64,000 bases of DNA from the NCBI RefSeq assembly GCF_030381805.1, contig NZ_JAUDRH010000014.1, forward strand, positions 1-64,000, read 5' to 3'. Position 1 is the first letter of the stretch; the number at the start of each line of letters is the position of its first letter. This document shows positions 1 through 8,913 of the stretch, piece after piece. Source of the stretch: Chlorogloeopsis sp. ULAP01 (GTDB lineage: Bacteria; Cyanobacteriota; Cyanobacteriia; Cyanobacteriales; Nostocaceae). The position numbers were made by a program, and so were the translations under genes. The notes under the pieces were generated by a model. It had not been told where the DNA came from. It did no database searches and worked only from the letters and a program-made list of their open reading frames with translations.

Positions 1-2059
1 ACCCCTCCCCTTACCAAGGGGAGGGGAAGGGGAGGGGTTAGAGACACCTAGCGCAGAAGGTGATGAACCAATTGAGTTAGTAGTAACAGGCGAGCAAGAT
101 GGATATAGAGTACCAGATACATCAACTGCTACTAGAACAGACACACCTCTACGTGATATTCCCCAGTCGATTCAAGTAGTTCCTCAAGAGGTCATTAAAG
201 ATCAGCAAATTACACGAATTTCCGATGCTGTCCGCAATGTATCTGGGGTTACCCCAGTGACGAGCTTTAGTGGCTCCTACGATGAATACACTATTCGCGG
301 ATTCACCAGCTATTTTAACAGTAGCTTGAGAAACGGGGTTAAAACTCGAAGAACTCAATTCAATTACGGTACCAATATAGAACGAGTTGAAGTTCTCAAA
401 GGCCCAGCCTCGGTACTGTATGGTCAGCTTGAACCTGGCGGAACTATAAATTACGTCACCAAACAACCACTGGATGAACCTTACTATTCAGCTGAATTTG
501 TAGCAGGGAGCTATAGCTTCTATCGTCCCTCGATAGATATTTCTGGGCCACTCAATGCCGACAAAACGTTGCTGTATCGCTTAAATGTTGCCTACGAAAA
601 CTCTGATAGTTTTCGCGATTTCATTGAGGGCGAGGTTTTCTCCATATCTCCTGTCTTAACTTACAAGCTTAGTGATGCAACAACCCTTAATCTCGAATAT
701 GAGTATATTTACAGTGACAGGGGTTTTGACCGTGGCTTTCAGCCAAGCCCTATCTATTTTGAACTCCCTAGAAGTCGCAACTTAGGAGAAGCCGATGATT
801 ATTACCGTATTAACTACCATCGGGCAGCTTTGACGCTAGATCATCGATTTAGTGAAAGTTTACGACTTAGGAGTGTTCTTACTGCTCAATCCTCTTTATC
901 TCAATATAAATACATCAATCGCAGTGGATTGATCGAACCAGATGGTCGCACAGTACGACGAAACTATAACGAAAATCCTGATGGTCTTTTAAGTGAAGAT
1001 TTTTCTGTGCAAACCGATTTGATTGGTAAATTCAACACTGGCTCTATCGAGCATCAGCTGCTCTTGGGTTTAGATTTGAGTAGAAGTACGGATAATTATT
1101 CTCAATCTGAAAAGCGTGGCGATTTCCCTTCACTAGATATCTTCAATCCTATTTATGGTTTGCGTCCTACTAACATCCAAAGGGGTTATGAAGAATATAC
1201 GAAGATCAACACGACGGGGATTTATTTGCAAGACCAAATAACCTTGCTACCTAATTTAAAGTTACTGCTCGGTGGAAGATACGATTTTGTCGATCGCAAC
1301 ACTTTAGCAGGTCTCAATCAAGATCTTACGAGGTCAGACTTTTACGATTCCGCTTTTTCGCCACGCGCAGGAATTGTATACCAACCATCAGATTTCATTT
1401 CACTATATGCTAGTTACAGCAGCTCTTTTGTTCCTAACAATGACAGAACAGTCACAGGAGAACAGCTAGAACCCTCTCGCGGCACACAGTATGAAGTTGG
1501 TGTCAAAGGCGAACTTTTTGACAAGCGACTCTCAGCAACACTAGCAGCTTATGACATCACCAAAACTAACATACCTACCGTAGACCCCAATAACACCGAT
1601 TTTTCTGTTGCAATAGGAGAAGTCAAAAGTCGAGGTATTGAACTGGATGTGACAGGGGAAATTTTACCAGGCTGGAAAATTATCGCTTCTGCTTTCTTAA
1701 ATGATGCCTATGTTAGCAAAGACAATGATCCTTCCCTTGAAGGTGCGCGGTTAGCGAATGCACCTTATCATGGCGCTAGTCTGTGGACGACGTATGAAAT
1801 TCAAAAGGGCGACTTGCAAGGGTTAGGGTTCGGTGCAGGTATTTTTTTTGTTGGCGATCGCGTTGCCAATCAGAGCGATCCCCTTATCATTCCTTCCTAT
1901 GTCAGAACTGATGCAGCAATTTCTTATAAAAGTAATAATTGGCGGGCTGCACTCAACTTTAAGAACATTTTTAATGTTAACTACTATGACACCAATGGTT
2001 TCTTTATCTTCCCTCAAGCACCATTTACTGTCTTGGGAACTGTTTCAGTGCAGTTTTGA
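1..2059 (+). CDS. TonB-dependent siderophore receptor, 5' end outside the window
   Basis: Outer-membrane receptor for a ferric siderophore, driven by TonB. The frame is open from the first bases, so the true start lies left of the window; the first ATG at 257 is only an internal methionine. The part before it reads through a proline/glycine/glutamate-rich linker into IELVVTGEQDGYRVPDTSTA and LRDIPQSIQVVPQEVI, the TonB-box/plug entry of this family. The plug follows (VEVLKGPASVLYGQLEPGG), then a long 22-strand-type barrel ending with the terminal aromatic signature SVQF before TGA at 2057-2059. The second receptor in this window (51765-54368) has the same linker phrase IELVVTGEQ, which supports the extended reading. 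Cyanobacterial members usually carry an N-terminal AMIN domain, which here would lie off the edge. The substrate is unknown, though iron-siderophore is likely given the iron locus at the other end. Confidence 0.93.
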   Translation, partial: PLPLPRGGEGEGLETPSAEGDEPIELVVTGEQDGYRVPDTSTATRTDTPLRDIPQSIQVVPQEVIKDQQITRISDAVRNVSGVTPVTSFSGSYDEYTIRGFTSYFNSSLRNGVKTRRTQFNYGTNIERVEVLKGPASVLYGQLEPGGTINYVTKQPLDEPYYSAEFVAGSYSFYRPSIDISGPLNADKTLLYRLNVAYENSDSFRDFIEGEVFSISPVLTYKLSDATTLNLEYEYIYSDRGFDRGFQPSPIYFELPRSRNLGEADDYYRINYHRAALTLDHRFSESLRLRSVLTAQSSLSQYKYINRSGLIEPDGRTVRRNYNENPDGLLSEDFSVQTDLIGKFNTGSIEHQLLLGLDLSRSTDNYSQSEKRGDFPSLDIFNPIYGLRPTNIQRGYEEYTKINTTGIYLQDQITLLPNLKLLLGGRYDFVDRNTLAGLNQDLTRSDFYDSAFSPRAGIVYQPSDFISLYASYSSSFVPNNDRTVTGEQLEPSRGTQYEVGVKGELFDKRLSATLAAYDITKTNIPTVDPNNTDFSVAIGEVKSRGIELDVTGEILPGWKIIASAFLNDAYVSKDNDPSLEGARLANAPYHGASLWTTYEIQKGDLQGLGFGAGIFFVGDRVANQSDPLIIPSYVRTDAAISYKSNNWRAALNFKNIFNVNYYDTNGFFIFPQAPFTVLGTVSVQF
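2..39. repeat. G/C-rich hairpin repeat inside the receptor linker
   Basis: Positions 2-12 and 16-26 are perfect 11-base inverted arms (CCCCTCCCCTT and AAGGGGAGGGG) with a three-base loop, followed by further GGGGA units to 37. This is the look of an intergenic cyanobacterial repeat, yet the receptor reading frame runs through it without a stop (P-L-P-L-P-R-G-E-G-E-G). Confidence 0.6.
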
Positions 2060-2107
2060 TGAGCTAACGAAAGTGCGTGCGAATAAAGTGCAGGTTTATT
2101 TTTTTAA

Positions 2108-2168
2108 GCGATCGCATCACCAATCAAAGCAATCCTTGTGAATATTCCTTCCGATGTCAGAACTGATA
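2108..2168 (+). repeat. 61-bp fragment of a TonB receptor 3' end, direct repeat
   Basis: This stretch matches 3311-3369 with three substitutions and one extra base. Both derive from the barrel-end coding sequence that is intact at about 1853-1911 in the upstream receptor. It is closer to the remnant at 3311 (shared GTGAATATTCC) than to the intact gene. It lies just after the receptor stop and just before the split nuclease-like gene, so the latter sits between direct repeats of receptor DNA. It is not translated in a meaningful frame. Confidence 0.75.
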
Positions 2169-2210
2169 GCGATCGCACAGCAAGTCTTATCTCTCATCAA
2201 CACACCAAAA

Positions 2211-3201
2211 CTACTTGTTTACTAACCATGTCTCCAAATCTAACAAACTGGTAAAATCCAATAAAGCTTCACCAAGATTTTCCAATTGCTCCAATGACAG
2301 GGTTTCTACCTGCTCGCGTATCCTTGGGGGCAATTCTCCCACCTTGCGAGTGAGTTGACGCAGAACAAGACTTCGTTCTCCTTTTTCTCGTCCTCGCTGT
2401 TCTCCTTGCTGTTGCCCTTCTTCAAGAATTTCCTGATAAATCACTGACTCGCGCATCATACCCTCCTGAAACAGTCTTCTAATCAAATTCTTCCTAAATT
2501 TTAACCCCGCTAAGATTTGGCTATAAGCCGAAATTTCTGCTCGTTGTGTTGTCTCTAACTGGTTCACCCGTTCCACAACTTGTTGTAATAAGGCTTGGGG
2601 TTGATTAGTCGCTGCCAGTGATGCCAATGGTAACAATGCCGAATCCTGGAGAAACTGTTCGGGGTTTTCTTCCCACATCCTAATCACACGATATTCGTGA
2701 CGGGTGGTTTCCACTGTAAAGGCTGTTTCAATTTCACTTTCACAAAAGACGACGGGAAGCCCGTTCCTTTAAGGGGCGCTCAGAATCGTCGTTCGTCGTC
2801 TTGGGGCAAGGGGCATTCATGCATTGGCCAATGCCCAATTCCCAATTCACTTCGGCCCGCTTTCATCCCCCAGACTTCAGTCGGGGGATGAGCTTAACCT
2901 TGGGAGGAAGCAGCAACACCACAACTTGTGTGACTGGTAAACGGTACAACCGATACAACCGCACCCAATAATCCAACATTCGCAAAGGCAAAGGTGGTGT
3001 CGATTCTAATTTGGTTTGAAATTCTAAGTGTAAAATCCGTCCTTGCAATCGTAAGAATGTTACGTAATCTGCACGGATGGGTTCAATGCTCAATTCTGTT
3101 TTTAGGACTTTAACCCTAGTTTGGGGTGTACCTAATACCCAACTGGCGAATTTTTCCGGGTGTTTTTCTGATAGCAGTTTGCAGAGATTGTCGAAGGACA
3201 T
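2211..3201 (-). pseudogene. DUF4351/Rpn-type nuclease-like protein, split by a small insertion
   Basis: The N-terminal half is at 3201-2899 and the C-terminal half at 2742-2211, separated by a 156-bp element. The N-terminal half carries the PD-(D/E)XK-like core of this family (RILHLEFQT, then PPLPLRMLDYWVRLYR) and breaks off in VVLLLPPKV. Past the insertion the sense resumes as SEIETAFTVETTRHEYRVIR, exactly the expected continuation, then a helical region and a C-terminal DUF4351-like domain (LTRKVGELPPRIREQVETLS, LENLGEALLDF). Two ORFs of 112 and 167 codons remain, the second starting at a GTG/ATG-type codon inside the old gene. Relatives are near 300 residues and are very common, multicopy and mobile-looking in cyanobacteria; some relatives promote recombination. 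The split almost certainly inactivates it. Confidence 0.85.
2743..2898 (-). mobile_element. Small non-autonomous element, copy A (interrupts the DUF4351 gene)
   Basis: About 156 bp, the same as 15809-15972 in opposite orientation except for a missing 7-bp and a missing 1-bp piece. Read on the minus strand it begins GTTAAGCTCATCCCC, forms a near-perfect 12-bp hairpin (CATCCCCCGACT / AGTC-t-GGGGGATG), contains the 14-bp palindrome GCATTGGCCAATGC, and ends with arms AAGACGACGG / CCGTCGTCTT. It has no coding capacity. Terminal hairpins without inverted ends resemble the ends of IS200/IS605-family elements, so a PATE/MITE-like derivative is the best guess. No target duplication is visible at this copy. 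Confidence 0.8.
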
Positions 3202-3307
3202 TAATAAATGGCTATTTCATTAGGCATTGTTATTATCCCGTAGAGATTCAGAAATATGATGCATTTCCTGAACCTGATTTTAGAACTTGGCGCAAGTTGA
3301 TTTTTCG

Positions 3308-3516
3308 TGGGCGATCGCATTGCCAATCAAAGCAATCCTGTGAATATTCCTTCCTATGTCAGAACTGATGCAGCAATCTCCTATAAACGTCATAACTGGA
3401 ACGCTGCACTCAATTTTAAGAACATCTTTAATGTCAAATATTATGACACCAATGCTTTCTTTATTTTCCCTCAAGCACCATTTACAGTTCAGGGAACGCT
3501 TTCAGTGCAGTTTTAA
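3308..3516 (+). pseudogene. Remnant: C-terminal barrel strands of a TonB receptor
   Basis: The reading GDRIANQSNPVNIPSYVRTD through to SVQF* is about 69 residues and matches the last 69 residues of the receptor ending at 2059 at 57 of 69 positions by eye. Nothing upstream of it continues a receptor frame; before it lies unrelated sequence and the split DUF4351 gene. The GTG at 3307 gives an ORF, but a barrel end alone cannot function. The differences from the first receptor suggest the leftover of a second, tandem receptor gene rather than a recent copy of the first. Confidence 0.85.
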
Positions 3517-3687
3517 TGAGTTGACTGATTTAAGTATCTTGTAGAAGACAAAAATTAATGTTTTATGTCAGAGGAAATCAAGAGGAAAATCAAGGCTTAG
3601 ACAGTGCTTAAAATCTATACTGAGTGCAAAAAATCACATTATTTAGGTAAATTTCTTTAGAGATAGTCTCTTACTATCATCAGCTTG

Positions 3688-5172
3688 TTAATTTTTATTA
3701 ACTTTTAGTTTAGAAATTTCCTTCTTTTCTTCTCCTTCCAAAGGTAAGAAAATGGTCAATACTTCTCCGTACTGAGGACGCTCACGCACAATTAATTTAC
3801 CACCAATTGCTTGAAACAGATGCTTAGTGGCAGCAAGATTCAAACTAATGGTACCTGTTTCTGGTTGAAAGGTCAGTAGTTGACCAAGGGCTTTGCGAAT
3901 TGGTGGTGTACATGTAGATGTTGTCACTGCACCACTATCTTTGAGCTGAGGTTGGGGCAGTAATTGTAACTTGAGTTGATCGCCAGCAGGAATTACTTGT
4001 ACCTGAATATGGCTACCAGCAGGTAAACTGCGGGTGAAATTTTCCATCAACCCAGTCAGAACCCGATCTAGCATCGCCGGATTGCTGACTACGGTTGGTA
4101 GATGTTGAGGTAAAATCACATCCAACGTTAAATTACGTCGATTTGCCGCTTCTTGCCAACGGGGAATACTTGAGTGCAACACTTGCTCTAAGCACATTGC
4201 CGTTAACTGAGTGCTTGTAGGTTTGTCTGTAGCAGAAGTTTCCAATTCAGCTGCCCGAAACAGTAGTTCCATCCGATCAATCTGTTCGGTACACTCACGA
4301 TCAATTATTTTTAAGCGCTGAATTACATTAGCAGGTAAGGTGCGCTGTTTAAGTAGCAATCTCGTGATCGTGCGAATAGTTGTCAAAGGAGTGCGAACTT
4401 CGTGAGCAAAAGCTTGTAATAATTCCACATCAGAGCGAGAAGAAGGGGGAGGCGAAGAAGGAGTGTGTGAGGAAGTAGAAGTAGTCTTTTGTGCTTCTGT
4501 ATATCCTCCTGTCACTACATCTTCTGTTTCTGGTAACTCCGCTAGTAGCAGTTGACTAAACTGCACAACCATACGATAGTCTGGTGTCTTGGGATAGTAT
4601 TTTTGTACTAATTCTTCCAGTTCTGTAAACAAATCTGGATTACTCAACATTACCCGTGCGCCCAAGGCTTGCCATGCTTGTTGAGCTACCTCTGGATCGA
4701 AAGAAAATAGAAACGCTCTTTTGCCGTCCTTTTCTTCTGCCAACACCAGCACTAATCTAAATTTATCTGTAAAAACCAGGCAAAACTGTTCTGTTGCTAA
4801 TGGATCTGTTTTCAGCAATGGCAATATAGACTCATTAGGAGCAGTGACATCGGCGATCGCTACTTCCCCCTTGGGCATTTCAAAGGGCATCAGTGCCAAT
4901 GGGTTAAATGGCTGTGCTGTAAAAGTGATTGACTGCAAGCTTTGAGTTAATTGAGAATTACTAAAGACTGGTGCAGGTGCAGCTAACACCAATCCTTGTC
5001 TAACATCATTAACATCAGATGAAACAGTTGTTAAATTTTTTAATAATAAATTTTCTGTGGCTGCCAGGCTGATACGCCACTGTTGCTGTGCCTTTGTAGA
5101 GGAACACACAGCCGCAGTTGATTGACTATTGTTTAATACTTCGCTCAGACTCGGCAAGATCCATTTGTACAC
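3688..5172 (-). CDS. Sensor histidine kinase-like protein with degenerate ATPase domain
   Basis: 494 residues. The first ~230 residues form a poorly conserved input region with no membrane segment or PAS signature that I recognise. Then comes a Ser/Pro-rich linker and a clear HisKA H-box (LLQAFAHEVRTPLTTIR) carrying the phosphoacceptor histidine, followed by the second dimerisation helix. The C-terminal part has the size of a HATPase domain. An N-box asparagine can be placed (GLMENFTRS), but the G1 DxGxG box is not present, and the G2 region reads TGTISLNLAATKHLFQAIGG in place of the glycine-rich lid. Either it binds ATP unusually or it acts as a phosphoacceptor or scaffold. No response regulator lies next to it. 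The predicted start follows a 466-bp gap. Confidence 0.8.
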   Translation of the reverse strand: MYKWILPSLSEVLNNSQSTAAVCSSTKAQQQWRISLAATENLLLKNLTTVSSDVNDVRQGLVLAAPAPVFSNSQLTQSLQSITFTAQPFNPLALMPFEMPKGEVAIADVTAPNESILPLLKTDPLATEQFCLVFTDKFRLVLVLAEEKDGKRAFLFSFDPEVAQQAWQALGARVMLSNPDLFTELEELVQKYYPKTPDYRMVVQFSQLLLAELPETEDVVTGGYTEAQKTTSTSSHTPSSPPPSSRSDVELLQAFAHEVRTPLTTIRTITRLLLKQRTLPANVIQRLKIIDRECTEQIDRMELLFRAAELETSATDKPTSTQLTAMCLEQVLHSSIPRWQEAANRRNLTLDVILPQHLPTVVSNPAMLDRVLTGLMENFTRSLPAGSHIQVQVIPAGDQLKLQLLPQPQLKDSGAVTTSTCTPPIRKALGQLLTFQPETGTISLNLAATKHLFQAIGGKLIVRERPQYGEVLTIFLPLEGEEKKEISKLKVNKN

Positions 5173-5638
5173 AGGTTTTCACCCCTTAATTCAACAGCGA
5201 CATTCAGCATTTTGGCAGGCTTTTCACTACTTAATTACGAGGTTATCCGTATTTAGGTGCTGATGAAAGTCGTAGAACCGAACAACAAAGGTGGAATTCC
5301 CGTTGATCTTGGTCAATCCCTACTCAATAAATTTCTTAATTCTTGCGAGTAACTATATATACAGTATGGCACTAATTCAATATTGGGTAACAGCGATGAT
5401 GGGATTTAGTAAGAGTTAAATTGGCAAAGTGCGATCGCTTTTTTGCTAACAACAGAATACCAAGCGTGGGAGCAGTAATGCTTAGTATTCAATTAATTCT
5501 GACGCAGAAATTAATGCCACATCTCATCGTTATTAAATAAGACTAGATAAGGCTTTTTAATACATTTGTTATACCCAAATTGTTATTGCTAGTATTTTAT
5601 CAATCTGTACAGACGTGCCACGGCACGTCTGCACTCTA
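5173..5638. other. Intergenic region between histidine kinase and M16 genes
   Basis: No ORF that I can support. It contains one GCGATCGC site near 5433 and, at the 3' end of the downstream M16 gene, a near-perfect palindrome at 5607-5634. The left part presumably holds the promoter of the minus-strand kinase; I could not pick a convincing -10/-35 pair. Confidence 0.5.
5607..5634. repeat. 28-bp interspersed palindrome (possible terminator)
   Basis: Reads GTACAGACGTGCC / ACGGCACGTCTGCAC, an inverted repeat with arms AGACGTGCC and GGCACGTCT. A closely related copy is at 46741-46768. It sits five bases after the end of the minus-strand M16 gene and could terminate it as an RNA hairpin, although no T-run follows. 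Confidence 0.6.
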
Positions 5639-7171
5639 TCAATTCTTTGCCTGAGGAGGTGTTGAACCAGGAATTGTCACATCTATTGGCGTTACTTGCG
5701 TAGCTAACTGTGTCAGTGGCGGTTTAATAGCAGTTTGATTTCCCACTACTAGAGTTACCAGATTTTCTGGCTTGAGATATTGCTTTGCTACTCGCTGCAC
5801 ATCTGCTGCTGTGGTTGCTGCTACGGCTTTTTGATAGCGAAATAGGAAATCACTAGGGTAGCCATAATATTCGTATCGCATTAATCGTAACAAAGTTTGA
5901 GCAGGATCTTCAAAATTGAAAACAAACGAGTTGAGAGTAGACTCTTTTGCAAAAGCCAATTCTTTAGGCGTTACTGGTTGAGTTTGCAAGCGCTTAATTT
6001 CTGTTTGCAGTGCTTTGACAAACTGTACGGTAGCATCTGATCGCGTTTGTCCACCAGCTATAAACATACCAGGAAAGTCATAGCGGGGACTCCAAGCACC
6101 GTAAACCGAGTAAGCTAAACCTTGGCGCGATCGCACTTCATTAAACAAACGTCCGCCAAATCCATTCAATACACCATTTAACACATCTAGCGCCGGATAG
6201 TCAGGACTATTAAACTGTCCACCTAAATGCCCAATCAGAATGTTACTCTGAGTTAGTTGTGGTTGATTGACAACAAAAACGCCGCTACTTTTAGCTTGCA
6301 TTACTTTTGGCAATTGAGGATTAGTTAAATTTGGGTTCGGTTTCCAATCACCAAATTTGGCTTGAATCAGCGCTTTCATTTTCTTGGGTTCAAAATCTCC
6401 CACAATCCCCAAAATCATGTTGTTGGGGTAGAAGTACTGCCCTTTAAACTTCACCAAATCTTCGCGGGAAATATTATTGAGTGTTGCATACTCTGTGGTT
6501 CGTCCGTAGGGGCTATCCTGTCCGTAGATTAATTTTTTAAATTCCCGTTGAGCAATCTCATCTGGATTATCATTGCGACGGGCTATCCTACCACGTGCTT
6601 GCGTCTTTGCTAATTCTAATTTATCTTCAGCAAATACTGGCTCTTGCAATACTTCAGCAAACAACCCCAACACTGTTTCTACATCTTCACTGAGGGAGTC
6701 GAAACTAGCATTAGCTACAACTTCATTCATACTAGTTTCCACTGAAGCTGCTCGTTGTTCCAACATTTGGTTGAGTTCGTCGGCACTATGCTTTGCAGTT
6801 CCTCCAGTGCGCATCACAGTGCCTGTTAACTGTGCCAAACCAACTTTATCTGAACTTTCTAGACGCTCGCCTGTACGAATTAGTGCTGTACCTTTGATCA
6901 GTGGTAACTCACGATCCTCCATCAAATAAACCACCATACCATTTTTGAGCACATATCGCTCATACTTTGGCAACTTCACCTCAGGCAGTGGAGCAAACTC
7001 CAACTCTGTATAATGCTTTGCCGCCGTTGCCGCCCAAGAAAAATTAAAAGTCAAAAGTACAAAGGCAAAAGCAGTAATCAATACATATACAAATCTTTTC
7101 CCATCTGGGATTTTGAACTTCAAATTCTGGATATTCATCTGCCTTTTGCCAGTTCCTTTATACCTGTTCAT
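5639..7171 (-). CDS. M16 family peptidase-like subunit, lacking the zinc motif
   Basis: About 510 residues, exported (hydrophobic stretch VYVLITAFAFVLLTFNFSWA near the N terminus). It has the two M16 half-domains: an N-terminal PELPEVKLPKYERYVLKNGM-like opening, and the R/Y pair region GGRLFNEVRSRQGLAYSVYG in the C-terminal half. The HXXEH zinc motif is absent: the corresponding place reads VGLAQLTGTVMRTGG. It is therefore the non-catalytic partner of the gene just upstream, as in processing-protease-type heterodimers. The longest ORF begins at 7222 and overlaps the upstream gene; I prefer the ATG at 7171, preceded by AAGGA with good spacing (ATG at 7138 is also possible). Transcribed with its partner. 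The substrate is unknown, probably periplasmic peptides. Confidence 0.88.
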   Translation of the reverse strand: MNRYKGTGKRQMNIQNLKFKIPDGKRFVYVLITAFAFVLLTFNFSWAATAAKHYTELEFAPLPEVKLPKYERYVLKNGMVVYLMEDRELPLIKGTALIRTGERLESSDKVGLAQLTGTVMRTGGTAKHSADELNQMLEQRAASVETSMNEVVANASFDSLSEDVETVLGLFAEVLQEPVFAEDKLELAKTQARGRIARRNDNPDEIAQREFKKLIYGQDSPYGRTTEYATLNNISREDLVKFKGQYFYPNNMILGIVGDFEPKKMKALIQAKFGDWKPNPNLTNPQLPKVMQAKSSGVFVVNQPQLTQSNILIGHLGGQFNSPDYPALDVLNGVLNGFGGRLFNEVRSRQGLAYSVYGAWSPRYDFPGMFIAGGQTRSDATVQFVKALQTEIKRLQTQPVTPKELAFAKESTLNSFVFNFEDPAQTLLRLMRYEYYGYPSDFLFRYQKAVAATTAADVQRVAKQYLKPENLVTLVVGNQTAIKPPLTQLATQVTPIDVTIPGSTPPQAKN

Positions 7172-7199
7172 ATTTGTATTCCTTGGCATACCCTGATTT

Positions 7200-8807
7200 C
7201 TATTGCGACAACAGCTTGCCAATTGTACGGTTTTGGGGCGTAAACGTCGCCTTTGCTATTCGCTGAACATCAGCAGCCGTGACAGCCTCTAATTCATTCA
7301 ACTGTTTGAACAAATTTCGCCAAGAGCCTGTTTTTACTTCATACTCCAATAACTGCTGTGCCATGCCCATATTAGAATCAAGCGATCGCAATAATTCTGC
7401 CCTAGCTTGTGTTTTGACTCGATCTAACTCACTCGCCGACACAGGCTCAGTTCTCAAAGAATCAATTTCTTTGCGCAAAGCCACTGCTACTTCATCAACT
7501 GTGTGACCGGGAGCCGTGAGAGCATAAAATAACATCAGATTTGGATACTTATCCCCTGGAAACCCACTAAAGCCCTGTGCTGAAAGTGCTAGTCGCTGTT
7601 GTTCTACTAAAGATTTATATAACCGTGATGTTCTTCCGTCACTGAGCAATCTACCGATAATGTCATAAACTGCATTATCTGGATGGGTAATTGCTGGGCG
7701 GTGATAGCCTTCCAAATACCAAGGTTGAGACTTTAACTTTAAAGTTACTTCTCGCGTTTGTGTTTGCTTCGGTTCTGCTGGGATCTGCTCATCAGCTTTT
7801 GGTTTAGCTTTGTAGCGCCCAAAGTAAATTTGTGCGAGTTTTTTGACTTCGGCAGGGTTGACATCTCCGACAACAGCGATAGTTAAATTGCTCGGTACAT
7901 AGTGCGTATCGAAAAACTGTTGTACATCTTCTGTTGTCAAATTGCGGATATCTTCGTCGTAACCAATCACCGGGCGTCTATAAGGATGAACGGTGAATGC
8001 CGCATCATTAAACTTTTCAATCATCATGCCAATGGGTGAGTTTTCTACCCGCAGGCGTCGTTCCTCCAAAATCACATCTTTTTCTTTATAAAACTCCCGA
8101 AATACAGGTTCTAAAAATCGCTCCGACTCCAGTGACATCCACAATTCCAACTTATTAGCAGGAAAGCTATAAAAATAGCGAGTAGCTTCACTAGAAGTAT
8201 TGGCATTTAAGCCTACGCCTCCTGCCTGTTCTACAATCCGCCCCAAATCATTTTGCCTGACTAGCTTGGCAGCTTGCGCTTCCACTTTCTCAAATTCAGC
8301 CGTTAATTTGGCAACCTCATCTTTATTACCAGCAGCTTTTGCGCTTTTAATTTGGGCAGCCAACTGATCTAACCTATCTAGTAGTGGCTTTTCTGCTTTG
8401 TAGTCTATTGTACCAATCCGTGTTGTTCCTTTAAAAGCTAAATGTTCTAGAAAGTGTGCTACCCCGGTTTTACCATTTGGCTCGTCTACACCACCTACAT
8501 CAGCATAGGTAAGAAAAGAAACAACTGGAGCTTGATGGTGTTCTAAAACAAGAAACTTCATCCCATTATCGAGGCGAAATTCCGTTAACTGCTTAATCAC
8601 CCGATCTAAATAGGGTTGAATTGAACTTTGAGTAGCTGGTGGAGTTTGACTTCTAGCCCAAGCAACTTCTGGTATCAATCCCCAGCTCAAAGTTAGTACT
8701 AAAAGCAACACGACGATGAGCCGAGTAGCTGTTTTTTTGACTTTCACTGGGTATATGCAATCAAGCTGGTTCATAAGCGAAAATGAAAGTAAAGTTTCAT
8801 GACCCAA
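7200..8807 (-). CDS. M16 family zinc metallopeptidase (catalytic subunit)
   Basis: 535 residues with an N-terminal signal sequence (LIVVLLLVLTLSWGLIPEVA). The inverted zinc motif HXXEH is present as VAHFLEHLAFKGT, with the distal glutamate expected in the downstream helix (ILEERRLRVENSP region). The C-terminal M16 domain carries the usual LLSDGRTSRLYKSLVEQQR segment. It should cleave peptides in the periplasm and work with the downstream non-catalytic M16 protein, whose start lies about 30 bp past this stop. A second in-frame ATG at 8774 (MNQLDC) gives a more compact signal peptide and may be the true start. A 106-bp gap separates it from the divergent TetR gene, which may control it. Confidence 0.92.
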   Translation of the reverse strand: MGHETLLSFSLMNQLDCIYPVKVKKTATRLIVVLLLVLTLSWGLIPEVAWARSQTPPATQSSIQPYLDRVIKQLTEFRLDNGMKFLVLEHHQAPVVSFLTYADVGGVDEPNGKTGVAHFLEHLAFKGTTRIGTIDYKAEKPLLDRLDQLAAQIKSAKAAGNKDEVAKLTAEFEKVEAQAAKLVRQNDLGRIVEQAGGVGLNANTSSEATRYFYSFPANKLELWMSLESERFLEPVFREFYKEKDVILEERRLRVENSPIGMMIEKFNDAAFTVHPYRRPVIGYDEDIRNLTTEDVQQFFDTHYVPSNLTIAVVGDVNPAEVKKLAQIYFGRYKAKPKADEQIPAEPKQTQTREVTLKLKSQPWYLEGYHRPAITHPDNAVYDIIGRLLSDGRTSRLYKSLVEQQRLALSAQGFSGFPGDKYPNLMLFYALTAPGHTVDEVAVALRKEIDSLRTEPVSASELDRVKTQARAELLRSLDSNMGMAQQLLEYEVKTGSWRNLFKQLNELEAVTAADVQRIAKATFTPQNRTIGKLLSQ

Positions 8808-8913
8808 GTATCGAGTAGGGCGTTAATCTTGTATTAAGCTTTCTGTGCTTTTTGTACTTGTCGTAAGACAATAATGCTACGAGTCCTGTTCCGGATATCT
8901 CACTATAACTGTT
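8808..8913. promoter_or_regulatory. Divergent promoter region, M16 pair / TetR
   Basis: Only 106 bp separate the M16 start (minus) and the TetR start (plus), so both promoters must lie here. TetR proteins often repress themselves and a divergent neighbour. I could not identify a convincing palindromic operator by eye. Confidence 0.45.

Noticed and set aside
2697..2891. 64-codon plus-strand ORF over the small element
   Set aside because: It spans the element and the antisense of the broken gene, ends at no conserved feature and is not kept as the same ORF in the other copy.
3126..3368. 80-codon plus-strand ORF with the phrase YYPVEIQKYDAFPEPDF
   Set aside because: Its first half is antisense to the DUF4351 gene and its last part overlaps the receptor remnant out of frame. 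The middle phrase might be a relic of another gene, but it is too short to name.
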